DNA from: Caldilineaceae bacterium bin34
GTDB taxonomy: Bacteria; Chloroflexota; Anaerolineae; Caldilineales; Caldilineaceae
Length of the DNA stretch: 51,602 nt
Assembly: GCA_002238555.1 (NCBI GenBank)
Contig: MPMO01000032.1
Span: 1-51,602, forward strand
Direction of reading: 5' to 3'
Made by a program: the position numbers and the translations under genes. This document shows, piece after piece, positions 8,300 to 22,300 of this stretch (position 1 is the first letter of the stretch; each line of letters starts with the position of its first letter). The notes beneath the pieces are model-generated. The model saw only the letters and a program-made list of their open reading frames with translations, did not search any database and was not told where the DNA came from.

Positions 8300-11248
8300 T
8301 TAGCCGGTGCCGGCCAGACCGGCGGCCAAGCCCTTGACCGACAGGTTCAGTGCATTTTCCAGCATGGCAAGGTCTTCCGGGGAATGCTGGTCGTTGCGCA
8401 GGGACTGCAACAGGGCAATCTGAATGAAGCTGAGCGGGTCCAGGTAGGGGTTCCGACGCTGGATCGAGATGTAGAGCCAGTTCCGTTCGTCGGCAATGTC
8501 GTCCCGGCCCATGACCTGCAGCACCCCCTCGCGCGTGCGGGAGAACTCGGAAACGATTTCGTTGAACAGGACCTCCGTATCGGGATCGGTGAGCGACGCA
8601 TACTGGTGCGCGATGAACAGATCGGACTTCCAGATCGCCATTTGCACGTTCTGGATCAGGATGCGGAAGAACTCCCATTCAACGTACATCCGCCGCAGGA
8701 CTTCCACCCGCTCCCGGTCGCGGCCGTTGTCGGTAAACCCGTTGATGGCCGAGCCCACCCCGTACCAGTTCGTGAGATTGACGCGGCATTGGGTCCAGGC
8801 AAAAACCCACGGAATGGCGCGCAGGTCGTGAACGCCCTCGGTATCGCGCCGCTTGGCCGGGCGCGAACCGATGTTCAGTTTGGCAATCGCCTCGACGGGC
8901 GTCGCCTCCATGAAGTACTTGATCAGTTCCGGGCGGCTGACAAAGGCCACGTACTGCCGGTTGGCCAGCCGGTGCAACTCCTCCATGACCTTCGCCCATT
9001 CGTCTTCGCGCAGGCTTACGCGCGGTCGGCCGCTGTTGAGCAGGACCGTGCCGATCAGCTGCTCCATGTGCCGGCGGGCGATCGTGGACTTGGCGTAGTG
9101 CGTGGAGATCACCTCGCCCTGTTCCGTCAGCTTGATGCTGCCGCGGATCGTGTCCGGAGGCTGGGTGGCAATGGCGCGCACCACGTTGCCGCCGCCGCGA
9201 CTGACGCTGCCGCCCCGGCCGTGGAACAGGGTTGTGCGGATGCCGAACTCGTCGCAGGCCGCCACCACCTCCTTCTGGGCCTTGTACAGGGACCAGTTGG
9301 CGCTCAGGTAGCCGCCGTCCTTGTTCGAATCGCTGTAGCCAATCATGATCGGCTGATGGTCGCCGCGCGCATGCAGGTGCGCGCGGTACGCCGATGAGCG
9401 GAACAGGGCGCGCAGGATGGACGGGGCGTTGACCAGGTCCTCAATGGACTCGAACAGGGGCACGATGTCGATGGCCCCGAACAGGGACGCATCCTTGGCC
9501 AGGAGCAGCACTTCCAGGACCTGGCTGGCACTCTCGGTCATGCTGATGATGTAGGAGTCGATGACCCGGTCGCCCATCCGGTCCCGGGCTCGGCGAATGG
9601 TGCGGAACACCTGGACCGTCTCGTTGGTGTCGTCCGAAAACCTGAGGTCGGCGGTCAGCGGCCGGCGGGAGGTGAGCTCCTCTTCGAGTTTCCGCGTCTT
9701 GGCCGCTTCCGACAGCCGCATCCAGCTGTGCGGCTCCGCCTCGGCGTAGTAGCTGAAGATCTCGTCCAAGGCCAGGGAATGGCGCTCGGAATGCTGCCGG
9801 ATGTCCAGTGTCACAAAGTGCAGGCCGCACACCTGCACACTGGTGATCAGACGGGCCACGCGACCACTGGCCAGCAGTTCGCCCTTGCTGCGCCGCAGGC
9901 TGTCGGCGACCGCCTCCAGGTCGTTCACAAGTTCTCCGGGGCCGGCATAGGCCATCGGATCATCCGGCTGGTCGGTCCATAGTTCGTCGGCGCGGCGCCG
10001 GGTGGCCTCCAGCCGCCGGCGGATGATGGTGAACATCTGCCGATAGGGTTCCCGGCGGACTTTCCGCACCGAGGCCAATTCCCGGCGCGGCAGGCGCTCG
10101 GTGGCCGTACGCAGGTGGTCCAGGAACTCGTTGGTGAACTCGGAGTGGTTCACCGACATGCTCAGGTGGGCATACAGGATGTTGACTTCGGCGATGTAGA
10201 GGTCAATCAGCCTGCGCTGCTGCTCCTCCAGGGTGCGTTGGGTCTCCCGGTAGGTGACATACGGGTTGCCGTCCCGGTCGCCTCCGATCCATGAGCCGTA
10301 CCGCAGGAAAATCGGGACGGGGGTGTCGATCCGGGGGAAATACTTGCGAACCTGCTTCTCCAACTCCCGGTACACACGGGGAATCAACTCGAACACCGAG
10401 TTGCTGAGGTAGTACAGGCCGTGCTGCACCTCGTCAATCACGGTGGGCTTCAGTTCCCGATTCTCGTCGGTCTGCCACAGCGACAGGATGTTTTCCGAGA
10501 TCAGCCGGAGGCGGCCCTCCTCCTCCTCCGGAGTCAGGTCAATCAGATCGAGTTCGGTCAGGACATCCGAAATGACCTTGTGCTTGAACAGCACGGTGCG
10601 CCGGTTGGCCTCGGTGGGGTGAGCCGTAAACACCGGCTTGATCGAGAGCGAATCCAGCAGTTGCCGCATTTCCTCGGTGGAAACGCCTTCCTGAAACAGC
10701 CAGTGGATCGCAAAGGCAATGTTTTCCCGGTCCGACACCCCCTGTTCCTGGGACACCCGGGCGCGATGGCGCAGGACCCTTACCCGCTGCTGTTCCTCCG
10801 CGATGTTGACCAGCTGGAAGTAGAGCGCGAAGGCCTTGAGAATGATCTGTGTCCGCGGCAGATCGTGAATCAGGTCCTCGATGATGGCATTGAGTTCGAA
10901 CATGGCCAGCGGGTCGTCGGTCCGCCGCGCCTTGGACAGTAGCCGGATCCGCTCCACAAAGTCCAGGAGGTCCTCGCCGGCGTGGTTCTTCAGGGTCTCC
11001 GACAACAGCTGCACCAGCATGCGGATGTTGTCCCGCAGCGCCACTTGGCGCGCCTGGTCGAAGTCGCGCTGCGAGAATGTGGTGTCCCGCTCGGACGGCG
11101 TGCCGCCGTTCAGCTTGATCCCAAGCTCGGCCTCCTTTCGTCGGAGCTGTTCCTGCAGCCGCTCGGCCCTCCACTGCGGCACCTTGCGCTTGCGGCGCAG
11201 GCGGCGCGTCTCGCTGGGGTGGACGGCCGCCGCATTGACGTCGCTCAT
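8300..11248 (-). CDS. ppc: Phosphoenolpyruvate carboxylase
   Basis: This 982-residue enzyme carboxylates phosphoenolpyruvate to oxaloacetate (anaplerosis). Diagnostic motifs are the catalytic-His motif VFTAHPTEANRR, GSWIGGDRDGNP, MIGYSDSNKDGG, the glycine-rich FHGRGGSVSRGGG loop and the conserved C-terminal tail ending in TG. An in-frame TTG at 11281 would add 11 residues. The ATG at 11248 is preferred because AGGAAG precedes it at good spacing. The placement between leuB and cimA supports coordinated supply of carbon skeletons for the aspartate- and pyruvate-derived amino acids. About 76 bp separate it from leuB, and no terminator was seen in either gap. Confidence 0.95.
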   Translation of the reverse strand: MSDVNAAAVHPSETRRLRRKRKVPQWRAERLQEQLRRKEAELGIKLNGGTPSERDTTFSQRDFDQARQVALRDNIRMLVQLLSETLKNHAGEDLLDFVERIRLLSKARRTDDPLAMFELNAIIEDLIHDLPRTQIILKAFALYFQLVNIAEEQQRVRVLRHRARVSQEQGVSDRENIAFAIHWLFQEGVSTEEMRQLLDSLSIKPVFTAHPTEANRRTVLFKHKVISDVLTELDLIDLTPEEEEGRLRLISENILSLWQTDENRELKPTVIDEVQHGLYYLSNSVFELIPRVYRELEKQVRKYFPRIDTPVPIFLRYGSWIGGDRDGNPYVTYRETQRTLEEQQRRLIDLYIAEVNILYAHLSMSVNHSEFTNEFLDHLRTATERLPRRELASVRKVRREPYRQMFTIIRRRLEATRRRADELWTDQPDDPMAYAGPGELVNDLEAVADSLRRSKGELLASGRVARLITSVQVCGLHFVTLDIRQHSERHSLALDEIFSYYAEAEPHSWMRLSEAAKTRKLEEELTSRRPLTADLRFSDDTNETVQVFRTIRRARDRMGDRVIDSYIISMTESASQVLEVLLLAKDASLFGAIDIVPLFESIEDLVNAPSILRALFRSSAYRAHLHARGDHQPIMIGYSDSNKDGGYLSANWSLYKAQKEVVAACDEFGIRTTLFHGRGGSVSRGGGNVVRAIATQPPDTIRGSIKLTEQGEVISTHYAKSTIARRHMEQLIGTVLLNSGRPRVSLREDEWAKVMEELHRLANRQYVAFVSRPELIKYFMEATPVEAIAKLNIGSRPAKRRDTEGVHDLRAIPWVFAWTQCRVNLTNWYGVGSAINGFTDNGRDRERVEVLRRMYVEWEFFRILIQNVQMAIWKSDLFIAHQYASLTDPDTEVLFNEIVSEFSRTREGVLQVMGRDDIADERNWLYISIQRRNPYLDPLSFIQIALLQSLRNDQHSPEDLAMLENALNLSVKGLAAGLAGTG

Positions 11249-11324
11249 GCTTCCTGTACCTGTACGGATCGCAACGTTCAATTCCGCTTGTGACTACTGG
11301 CGCACCGGCGCCTGCCGGATGGCC

Positions 11325-12413
11325 TCATGCACGCAGGGCGGCGGCCACCAGATCGCCCATGACGGCCGTGGTCACGACCTCGGTGCCGGTCTCGGCGATG
11401 TCCGGGGTGCGGACCCCCTCGGCCAGCACCCGGTCCACGGCCGCCTCGATGGCGGCCGCCTCCCGGTCCAGGCCCAGGCTGAGCCGGCACAGCAGCGCAC
11501 AGCTCAGAATTCCGGCCAGCGGGTTGGCCCGGTCTTGTCCCGCGATGTCCGGCGCGCTGCCGTGAATGGGTTCGTACAGGCCCAGGGGCCGTCCCAGGCT
11601 GTTGAGGCGTGCGCCCAGGCTGGCCGACGGCAGCATGCCCATGGAGCCCGCCAGCATGGAGGCCTCGTCCGTCAGGATGTCGCCGAACAGGTTGGAGCAC
11701 ACAATCACGTCGTACTGTCCGGGCGAACGAATCAGGTGCATGGCCATCGCATCCACCAGGACGTGGTCGACGTGCAGATCGGCATATCCCTCCAGGACCC
11801 TGGTGGCGACCCGGCGCCACAGGCGACTGGATGCCAGGACATTGGCCTTGTCCACGCTGGCCAGGCGGCCGCTGCGGCCACGGGCCAGATCGGCCGCGAA
11901 CCGCACGACCCTTTCAATCTCCGGGGCGCTGTACAGCATCGTGTCGTAGGCACTGGACTCCGCCGCATCCGACTCCTGTCGGGGTCCAAAGTAGATTCCG
12001 CCCGTGAGTTCCCGAATCACCACCAGATCCACCTGCCGCACCACGTCGGCCTTGATGGTCGAGGCGTCCACCAACTGGGGCTGGACCCTAACCGGACGCA
12101 GGTTGGCAAAGAGTTCCAAGCCCTTGCGCAGGGCCAGAATGCCGTTCTCCGGACGATCGGCGGCGTTGGGATCGTCCCACTTGGGGCCGCCCACGGCTCC
12201 CATGAAGACGGCATCCGCCTCCCGGCAGGCCGCCAGGGACGAGTCGGGCAGGCTGGAGCCCACCGTATCGATGGCAATGCCTCCCATCGGATGTTCCGGG
12301 AATCCGAAGGCATGCCCGTGGACCTCCGCAATCACGGACAGGATCTTGACGGCTTCCCTGGTGACCTCGGGGCCAATCCCGTCCCCGGGCAGGCAGGCGA
12401 TGGTGGCGTTCAT
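11325..12413 (-). CDS. leuB: 3-isopropylmalate dehydrogenase
   Basis: This 362-residue enzyme oxidatively decarboxylates 3-isopropylmalate in leucine synthesis. It starts [13 protein letters not shown] and shows GAVGGPKWD, the substrate loop [33 protein letters not shown], the metal-binding Asp region [24 protein letters not shown] and the nucleotide-binding [20 protein letters not shown]. The length is typical. Its ATG overlaps the stop codon of the preceding dioxygenase-like gene in an ATGA arrangement (12410-12413), implying translational coupling. Catalysis could also cover the analogous citramalate-pathway step, oxidation of 3-methylmalate, as is known where CimA supplies isoleucine. Confidence 0.95.
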   Translation of the reverse strand: MNATIACLPGDGIGPEVTREAVKILSVIAEVHGHAFGFPEHPMGGIAIDTVGSSLPDSSLAACREADAVFMGAVGGPKWDDPNAADRPENGILALRKGLELFANLRPVRVQPQLVDASTIKADVVRQVDLVVIRELTGGIYFGPRQESDAAESSAYDTMLYSAPEIERVVRFAADLARGRSGRLASVDKANVLASSRLWRRVATRVLEGYADLHVDHVLVDAMAMHLIRSPGQYDVIVCSNLFGDILTDEASMLAGSMGMLPSASLGARLNSLGRPLGLYEPIHGSAPDIAGQDRANPLAGILSCALLCRLSLGLDREAAAIEAAVDRVLAEGVRTPDIAETGTEVVTTAVMGDLVAAALRA

Positions 12414-13252
12414 GAAACCGTGCTTCCAAAGGCGGGTGCCAGTACGCCGTCCAGGACGACTTCCGGCGGTTCCGAATCGATCCAGGTACCACAGGGACCG
12501 CCCTCGGGGGACACCCCCAGGTCGACCTGCTCCCCGTTCATCCGCAGCACGGGGTGGTAGTACCGGCTGACCTGGCGGGCGTCGCCCGCAATGTAGTGGC
12601 CGATCAGAGACCGACGGAACCGGTTGGCGCTTGTGTTCGGGAAACTCCCGTGCACAAGCTGGCCGTTGAAGTACAGGACATCGCCGGCCTGCATCAACAC
12701 GGCCTCGGGATTCAGCGACGAGGGCAAGGGCACCGTCACGTCCGTGAAGCTGGCGCCGGCATCCGCCTCGACCGGGCACAGCACCGGCGTGGCATGGGTG
12801 CCGGGCACGATCTGGAGACACCCGTTGGCCTCGTCGCAGTCGTCCAGCGCCAACCACGCCGCCACGCAGGTGCCCGGATCGACCTGCAGGTAGTACTGGT
12901 CCTGATGCAGGGCCTGTCCCCGCGCGCCCGGCGGCTTGAAGTAGATCATGGTTTGGACCGCATAGGGTTCCGCATCCAGCAGCACACCCAGCGTTTCATT
13001 GATGCGGGGGTCCAGCAGCCACTCCTCGGAAATCCGATCCCGGCGATGCATCATGCCCATGCGCGGGAAGCGCTTCAGGGGATCGCTGGAAGCCGGGTCG
13101 TACTCCCCCCAGCTGCGCGTGCCGCGCCGGCGGACGGCGTGCATGTGCATGAAGTGCTCCAGGTAGAAGGACACCTCCGTGGCGGAGAACTGGCCCCGGC
13201 ACATGTGCCAGCCCTGCTCCCTCCAACTTTGCCGATCGCGTTCCGAAACCAT
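12410..13252 (-). CDS. Phytanoyl-CoA dioxygenase (PhyH) family protein
   Basis: This 280-residue protein is a putative Fe(II)/2-oxoglutarate-dependent oxygenase. The metal-binding facial triad is visible as HQDQYY in the middle and the distal His in [10 protein letters not shown]. An Arg for 2-oxoglutarate lies in [12 protein letters not shown]. The jelly-roll context is [14 protein letters not shown]. The start is the ATG at 13252, preceded by CAGGAG. It is inserted between leuD (34-bp gap) and leuB (4-base overlap), so it is cotranscribed with leucine genes. No known step in BCAA synthesis needs such an enzyme, and the substrate cannot be inferred. Oxygenases of this family are abundant in Chloroflexota and in natural-product and lipid catabolism. 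The family call is solid; the role is open. Confidence 0.85.
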   Translation of the reverse strand: MVSERDRQSWREQGWHMCRGQFSATEVSFYLEHFMHMHAVRRRGTRSWGEYDPASSDPLKRFPRMGMMHRRDRISEEWLLDPRINETLGVLLDAEPYAVQTMIYFKPPGARGQALHQDQYYLQVDPGTCVAAWLALDDCDEANGCLQIVPGTHATPVLCPVEADAGASFTDVTVPLPSSLNPEAVLMQAGDVLYFNGQLVHGSFPNTSANRFRRSLIGHYIAGDARQVSRYYHPVLRMNGEQVDLGVSPEGGPCGTWIDSEPPEVVLDGVLAPAFGSTVS

Positions 13253-13286
13253 GGATTGATGCTCCTGGGGAATGTAGGCCGCCGAT

Positions 13287-13889
13287 TCAGGCCGCGGCGG
13301 GTTGGTCCCGACCCGCCTCAAAGGCCGCGATTTGATCTTCCTTGGCCAGCAGGAAGCCGAGATCGTCCAAACCCTGCAGCAGGCAGTCGCGGCGGAACGG
13401 ATCAATCTCGAAGTGGAGGGACTGCTGATCCGGCATCCTCACGTTCTGGGTTCTCAGATCGACCCAGAGCTGGGTCTCCGGATCACCCTCCAGAACATCC
13501 CAGAGGGCATCAATCGCCTCCTTGGGCAGCACGACGGGCAGGAAGCCGTTCTTCAAGGAATTGTTGTAGAAAATATCGCCGAAGGAAGGGGCCAGCACGC
13601 ACTTGAAGCCGTACTGGGACAGAGCCCAGACCGCATGCTCCCGGCTGGAGCCGCTGCCGAAATTGGCGCCGGCCACCAGGATTTCCGCGCCCTTGTACTC
13701 CGGGTTGTTGAGCACGAACTCCGGATTGGGTTCGCCGGTGTCCAGGTAGCGCCAGGACGCGAACAGGCCGTCGCCCATGCCGTCGGTGGTAATCGCAGTG
13801 AGGTAGCGCGCGGGAATGATCTGATCGGTGTCCACGTTGTCCGCCCGCAGCGGCACGGCGCGGGCCCGAATGAGGTCAACCTTTTCCAT
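13287..13889 (-). CDS. leuD: 3-isopropylmalate dehydratase small subunit
   Basis: This 200-residue small subunit of isopropylmalate isomerase partners with LeuC. It shows the swivel-domain hallmarks NVDTDQIIPARYL near the N-terminus, LVAGANFGSGSSREHAVWAL and FGDIFYNNSLKNGFLPV. The longer bacterial type (about 200 residues) with PFRRDCLLQGLDDLGFLL at the C-terminus matches the LeuD proteins that pair with a standard LeuC. It starts at ATG 13889, 44 bp after leuC, and is followed by the dioxygenase-like gene. It could also act on citramalate in the isoleucine branch. Confidence 0.95.
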   Translation of the reverse strand: MEKVDLIRARAVPLRADNVDTDQIIPARYLTAITTDGMGDGLFASWRYLDTGEPNPEFVLNNPEYKGAEILVAGANFGSGSSREHAVWALSQYGFKCVLAPSFGDIFYNNSLKNGFLPVVLPKEAIDALWDVLEGDPETQLWVDLRTQNVRMPDQQSLHFEIDPFRRDCLLQGLDDLGFLLAKEDQIAAFEAGRDQPAAA

Positions 13890-13933
13890 GGGGTGATTTG
13901 CCTTCCTTGGCCTGGATTCAACCGGTTCGAAGC

Positions 13934-15331
<1,398 letters not shown>

Positions 15332-15359
15332 GGCCTGTTGCCACTCCCTGGTTGTGCAT

Positions 15360-15380
15360 CGGCGGCCGGAGCGGCCGCCG
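15360..15380 (-). terminator. Perfect GC hairpin between gltB and leuC
   Basis: Nine-base arms CGGCGGCCG and CGGCCGCCG flank a three-base loop (GAG). The structure lies 18 bp after the gltB stop and 28 bp before the leuC start. There is no T-tract on the minus strand, so it is not a canonical intrinsic terminator. It may instead act as a processing or stability element separating gltB from the leu genes. Confidence 0.5.
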
Positions 15381-15398
15381 TTTCGGTTCGCCCTTGCG

Positions 15399-20099
<4,701 letters not shown>

Positions 20100-20192
20100 G
20101 GTGCACCTGCACACAAAATGACAAAGCCGCCCGCCACGCGCGGCGACCCCGGGGTCGGGCACACGGACCCGCCCCGTAGCCGGACCCAATGC

Positions 20193-20218
20193 CCAACGGC
20201 ACCGTTGGCCCGATTATA
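20193..20218 (-). promoter_or_regulatory. Candidate gltB promoter (TATAAT) with palindromic operator at the start site
   Basis: On the minus strand a perfect TATAAT (20218-20213) lies 113 bp upstream of gltB. The -35 region is poor (GAAAAT at 17-bp spacing), suggesting dependence on an activator. The predicted start (about 20206) falls inside a perfect 7-2-7 inverted repeat, CCAACGG-CA-CCGTTGG (20193-20208), which is well placed for a dimeric repressor or other regulator. Confidence 0.55.
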
Positions 20219-20299
20219 CCTGTAATGCCGCCGGGATTTTCGAGCCTCCGGCGCCGGGGGCCGACGCGGCGTCAGCCGGGCCTGGTTGACCGGACGGCC

Positions 20300-21193
20300 T
20301 CAGCCCTTGACGCCGCCGATCAGCAGGCCCTTGACAAAGTAGCGCTGAATGAACGGATAGACGAGCAGAATCGGGACCGTAGTGACAATGATCATGGCCG
20401 CCTTGAGGGTCTGCGCCGGCGGCATCATTTCCGGCTCGAACATGATCCCCAGGTCGCCCCGGTACGAGGCATCCCCCAGGTAGAGGATGGAACGCAGGAT
20501 GACCTGGATGGGATACAAATCCCGGTTGGAATTGAACACCGCGGCATAGAACCAGCCGTTCCAGTGCCAGACCGCATAGAAAAGTCCGATCGTGGTAAGC
20601 GCCGGCATGGACAGGGGCAGGTAGACCCGCAGCAGCACCGTCAAGGGATTGGCCCCGTCCATCAGGGCCGCCTCCTCCAATTCCACGGGAATGGTCATCA
20701 GGAAGTTGCGCATGATCAGCAGCCACCAGGGATTGACCAGGAAGGGCGTGATCATGATCCAGACGGTGTTCGTCAGACGCAGCCGGTCCACGACCAGGTA
20801 GAACGGGATCAGGCCGCCGCTGAAGACCATGGGGATGAACACCAGCAGCGTCATGAAGGTGCGTCCCGGGAGGTTGCGCCGGGCCAGGACGTACGCGCCG
20901 AGGCCGGTGAACGTGAGACACAGAACGGTTCCGACAATGGTGCGGAAAAACGTGATCTTGTAGGCGTTGAACACCGTGCCCTTGCTGCCGCCGAAGAGAA
21001 ACTGGTAGGCCTCCAGCGTGGGGGCTTCCGGAATCAGGACGAAGTTGCCGCGGCGCGCCCACTCCGCCGTGGAAATGAACGAGGTGCTGAGCACGCTGAT
21101 GAACGGAATCAGGAACAGGAGGCTGACAACAATCAGGAACACGTAGTTGCCGAGGTAGAACAGCCGTTCCATCGGCGTCGCCTTAATGCGCAT
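20300..21193 (-). CDS. Carbohydrate ABC transporter permease (LplC/YtcP-like)
   Basis: This 297-residue inner-membrane protein has about six hydrophobic segments: the first is LGNYVFLIVVSLLFLIPFI and the last is around MIIVTTVPILLVYPFI. The cytoplasmic EAA loop that contacts the ATPase is visible as EEAALMDGANPLTVLL. The C-terminus YFVKGLLIGGVKG is the usual ending of MalG-type permeases of the LplC/YtcP group. The ATG at 21193 is preceded by GGGGAGG, and 14 bp separate it from the partner permease. Together with the binding protein at 22301-23860 it forms a CUT1-type importer for an oligosaccharide or modified sugar. No ATPase gene is nearby, as is common where a shared MsmK-type ATPase serves several systems. 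Confidence 0.9.
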   Translation of the reverse strand: MRIKATPMERLFYLGNYVFLIVVSLLFLIPFISVLSTSFISTAEWARRGNFVLIPEAPTLEAYQFLFGGSKGTVFNAYKITFFRTIVGTVLCLTFTGLGAYVLARRNLPGRTFMTLLVFIPMVFSGGLIPFYLVVDRLRLTNTVWIMITPFLVNPWWLLIMRNFLMTIPVELEEAALMDGANPLTVLLRVYLPLSMPALTTIGLFYAVWHWNGWFYAAVFNSNRDLYPIQVILRSILYLGDASYRGDLGIMFEPEMMPPAQTLKAAMIIVTTVPILLVYPFIQRYFVKGLLIGGVKG

Positions 21194-21207
21194 GGCCCCG
21201 CCTCCCC

Positions 21208-22122
21208 CTACCAGATGCCCTGATGGCCCAGGAAGTGGGCGAACTTGTTGGCAGCCAGCAGGAGCAGGAGTGCCAGGATCGACTTGTAGAGGCCGACCGC
21301 GGACGCGAACGAATACTTGAGGTTGAGCAGGCCGGCCCGGTAGACGTAGGTGTCGATGATGTCGGCCACCTCGTACACGGACGGGGAATACAGCAGCAGA
21401 ATCTGCTCGAACCCGGCGTCCAGCAGGTCGCCGATCCGGAAGATGAACAGAATCACGATGACGTGGCTGATGCCCGGCAGGGTGATGTGGCGCACCTGCT
21501 GTATCTTGCTGGCCCCGTCGATGTTGGCGGCCTCGTAGGTTTCAGGGTTGAGGCCGGCCATGGCGGCCAGATACAGGATGCTGCCCCAGCCCACGGTCTG
21601 CCAGACCGTGGTGCCCACCAGAATGGTCCGGAACCAGCGGGGGTCGCCCAGATAGTGCTGCGGTTCGCCGCCGGTCAGGACCACGAGGTGGTTGACCAGG
21701 CCGCCCTGCACCCCGAACACCACGTAGACCAAGCCGGCCACAATCACCATCGAGAAGAAATGCGGCAGATAGGAGATGGTCTGCGAGATGCGCTTGAAGT
21801 AGGTGTTGTGCACCTCGTTGATGAGCAGCGCCAGCAGAATCGGTGCGGGGAAGGACCACAGGGTCTTGTAGATGGAGATCATCAGCGTGTTCTCCATCAG
21901 GTCCCAGAAGAAAAACGAGTTGAAGAAATTGACGAAGTGCTTGAAGCCAATGAAGCTGGACGTGACAATCTCGCCCATGGACATGAACGGCGTCACGTCC
22001 TTGAACGCAATCATGATGCCGATCATCGGCACGTACTTGAAGATGATCAAGTACACCGCCACCGGCAGGAACAACAGATAGTAGAAACCATGTTTGCGCA
22101 GGATGCGCAATACTTCGGTCAT
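21208..22122 (-). CDS. Carbohydrate ABC transporter permease (LplB-like)
   Basis: This is the MalF-type partner permease, 304 residues from the ATG at 22122. An in-frame TTG at 22149 would add nine residues, and neither start has a strong ribosome site. The N-terminus YYLLFLPVAVYLIIFKYVPM, the GFKHFVNFF region and the EAA loop ETYEAANIDGASKIQQVRHITLP are typical of LplB/YtfT-like permeases. It overlaps functionally with the downstream permease, 14 bp away. A long perfect palindrome lies between it and the upstream binding-protein gene, which probably sets their relative expression. Confidence 0.9.
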   Translation of the reverse strand: MTEVLRILRKHGFYYLLFLPVAVYLIIFKYVPMIGIMIAFKDVTPFMSMGEIVTSSFIGFKHFVNFFNSFFFWDLMENTLMISIYKTLWSFPAPILLALLINEVHNTYFKRISQTISYLPHFFSMVIVAGLVYVVFGVQGGLVNHLVVLTGGEPQHYLGDPRWFRTILVGTTVWQTVGWGSILYLAAMAGLNPETYEAANIDGASKIQQVRHITLPGISHVIVILFIFRIGDLLDAGFEQILLLYSPSVYEVADIIDTYVYRAGLLNLKYSFASAVGLYKSILALLLLLAANKFAHFLGHQGIW

Positions 22123-22240
22123 GGGCGTGTTGTCCGTGATGTTCGGCAACCGGCAAGCAATCCGCCGATGGCCGCAGGCACCGTCGACCTGGAACTACAT
22201 GCGATCGGCGAAGGGCGATTCCGTCCCCGACCGGGTGCCC

Positions 22241-22272
22241 CCGAACCCCCGGCCTGCAGGCCGGGGGTTCGG
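22241..22272. repeat. 32-bp perfect palindrome between binding protein and permease genes
   Basis: The sequence is fully self-complementary, from CCGAACCCCC on the left through a central CTGCAG to GGGGGTTCGG on the right. It begins 28 bp after the binding-protein stop. In mRNA it would form an extremely stable hairpin without a T-tract. This is the usual position for a stabilising or partially terminating structure that makes the binding protein more abundant than the permeases. Confidence 0.8.
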
Positions 22273-22300
22273 ATGGCAGTGTGACGGTCCGGGACCTCGC

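Noticed and set aside
11249..11281. N-terminal extension of ppc from a TTG codon
   Set aside because: The ATG at 11248 has a better ribosome site and the added residues are not conserved.
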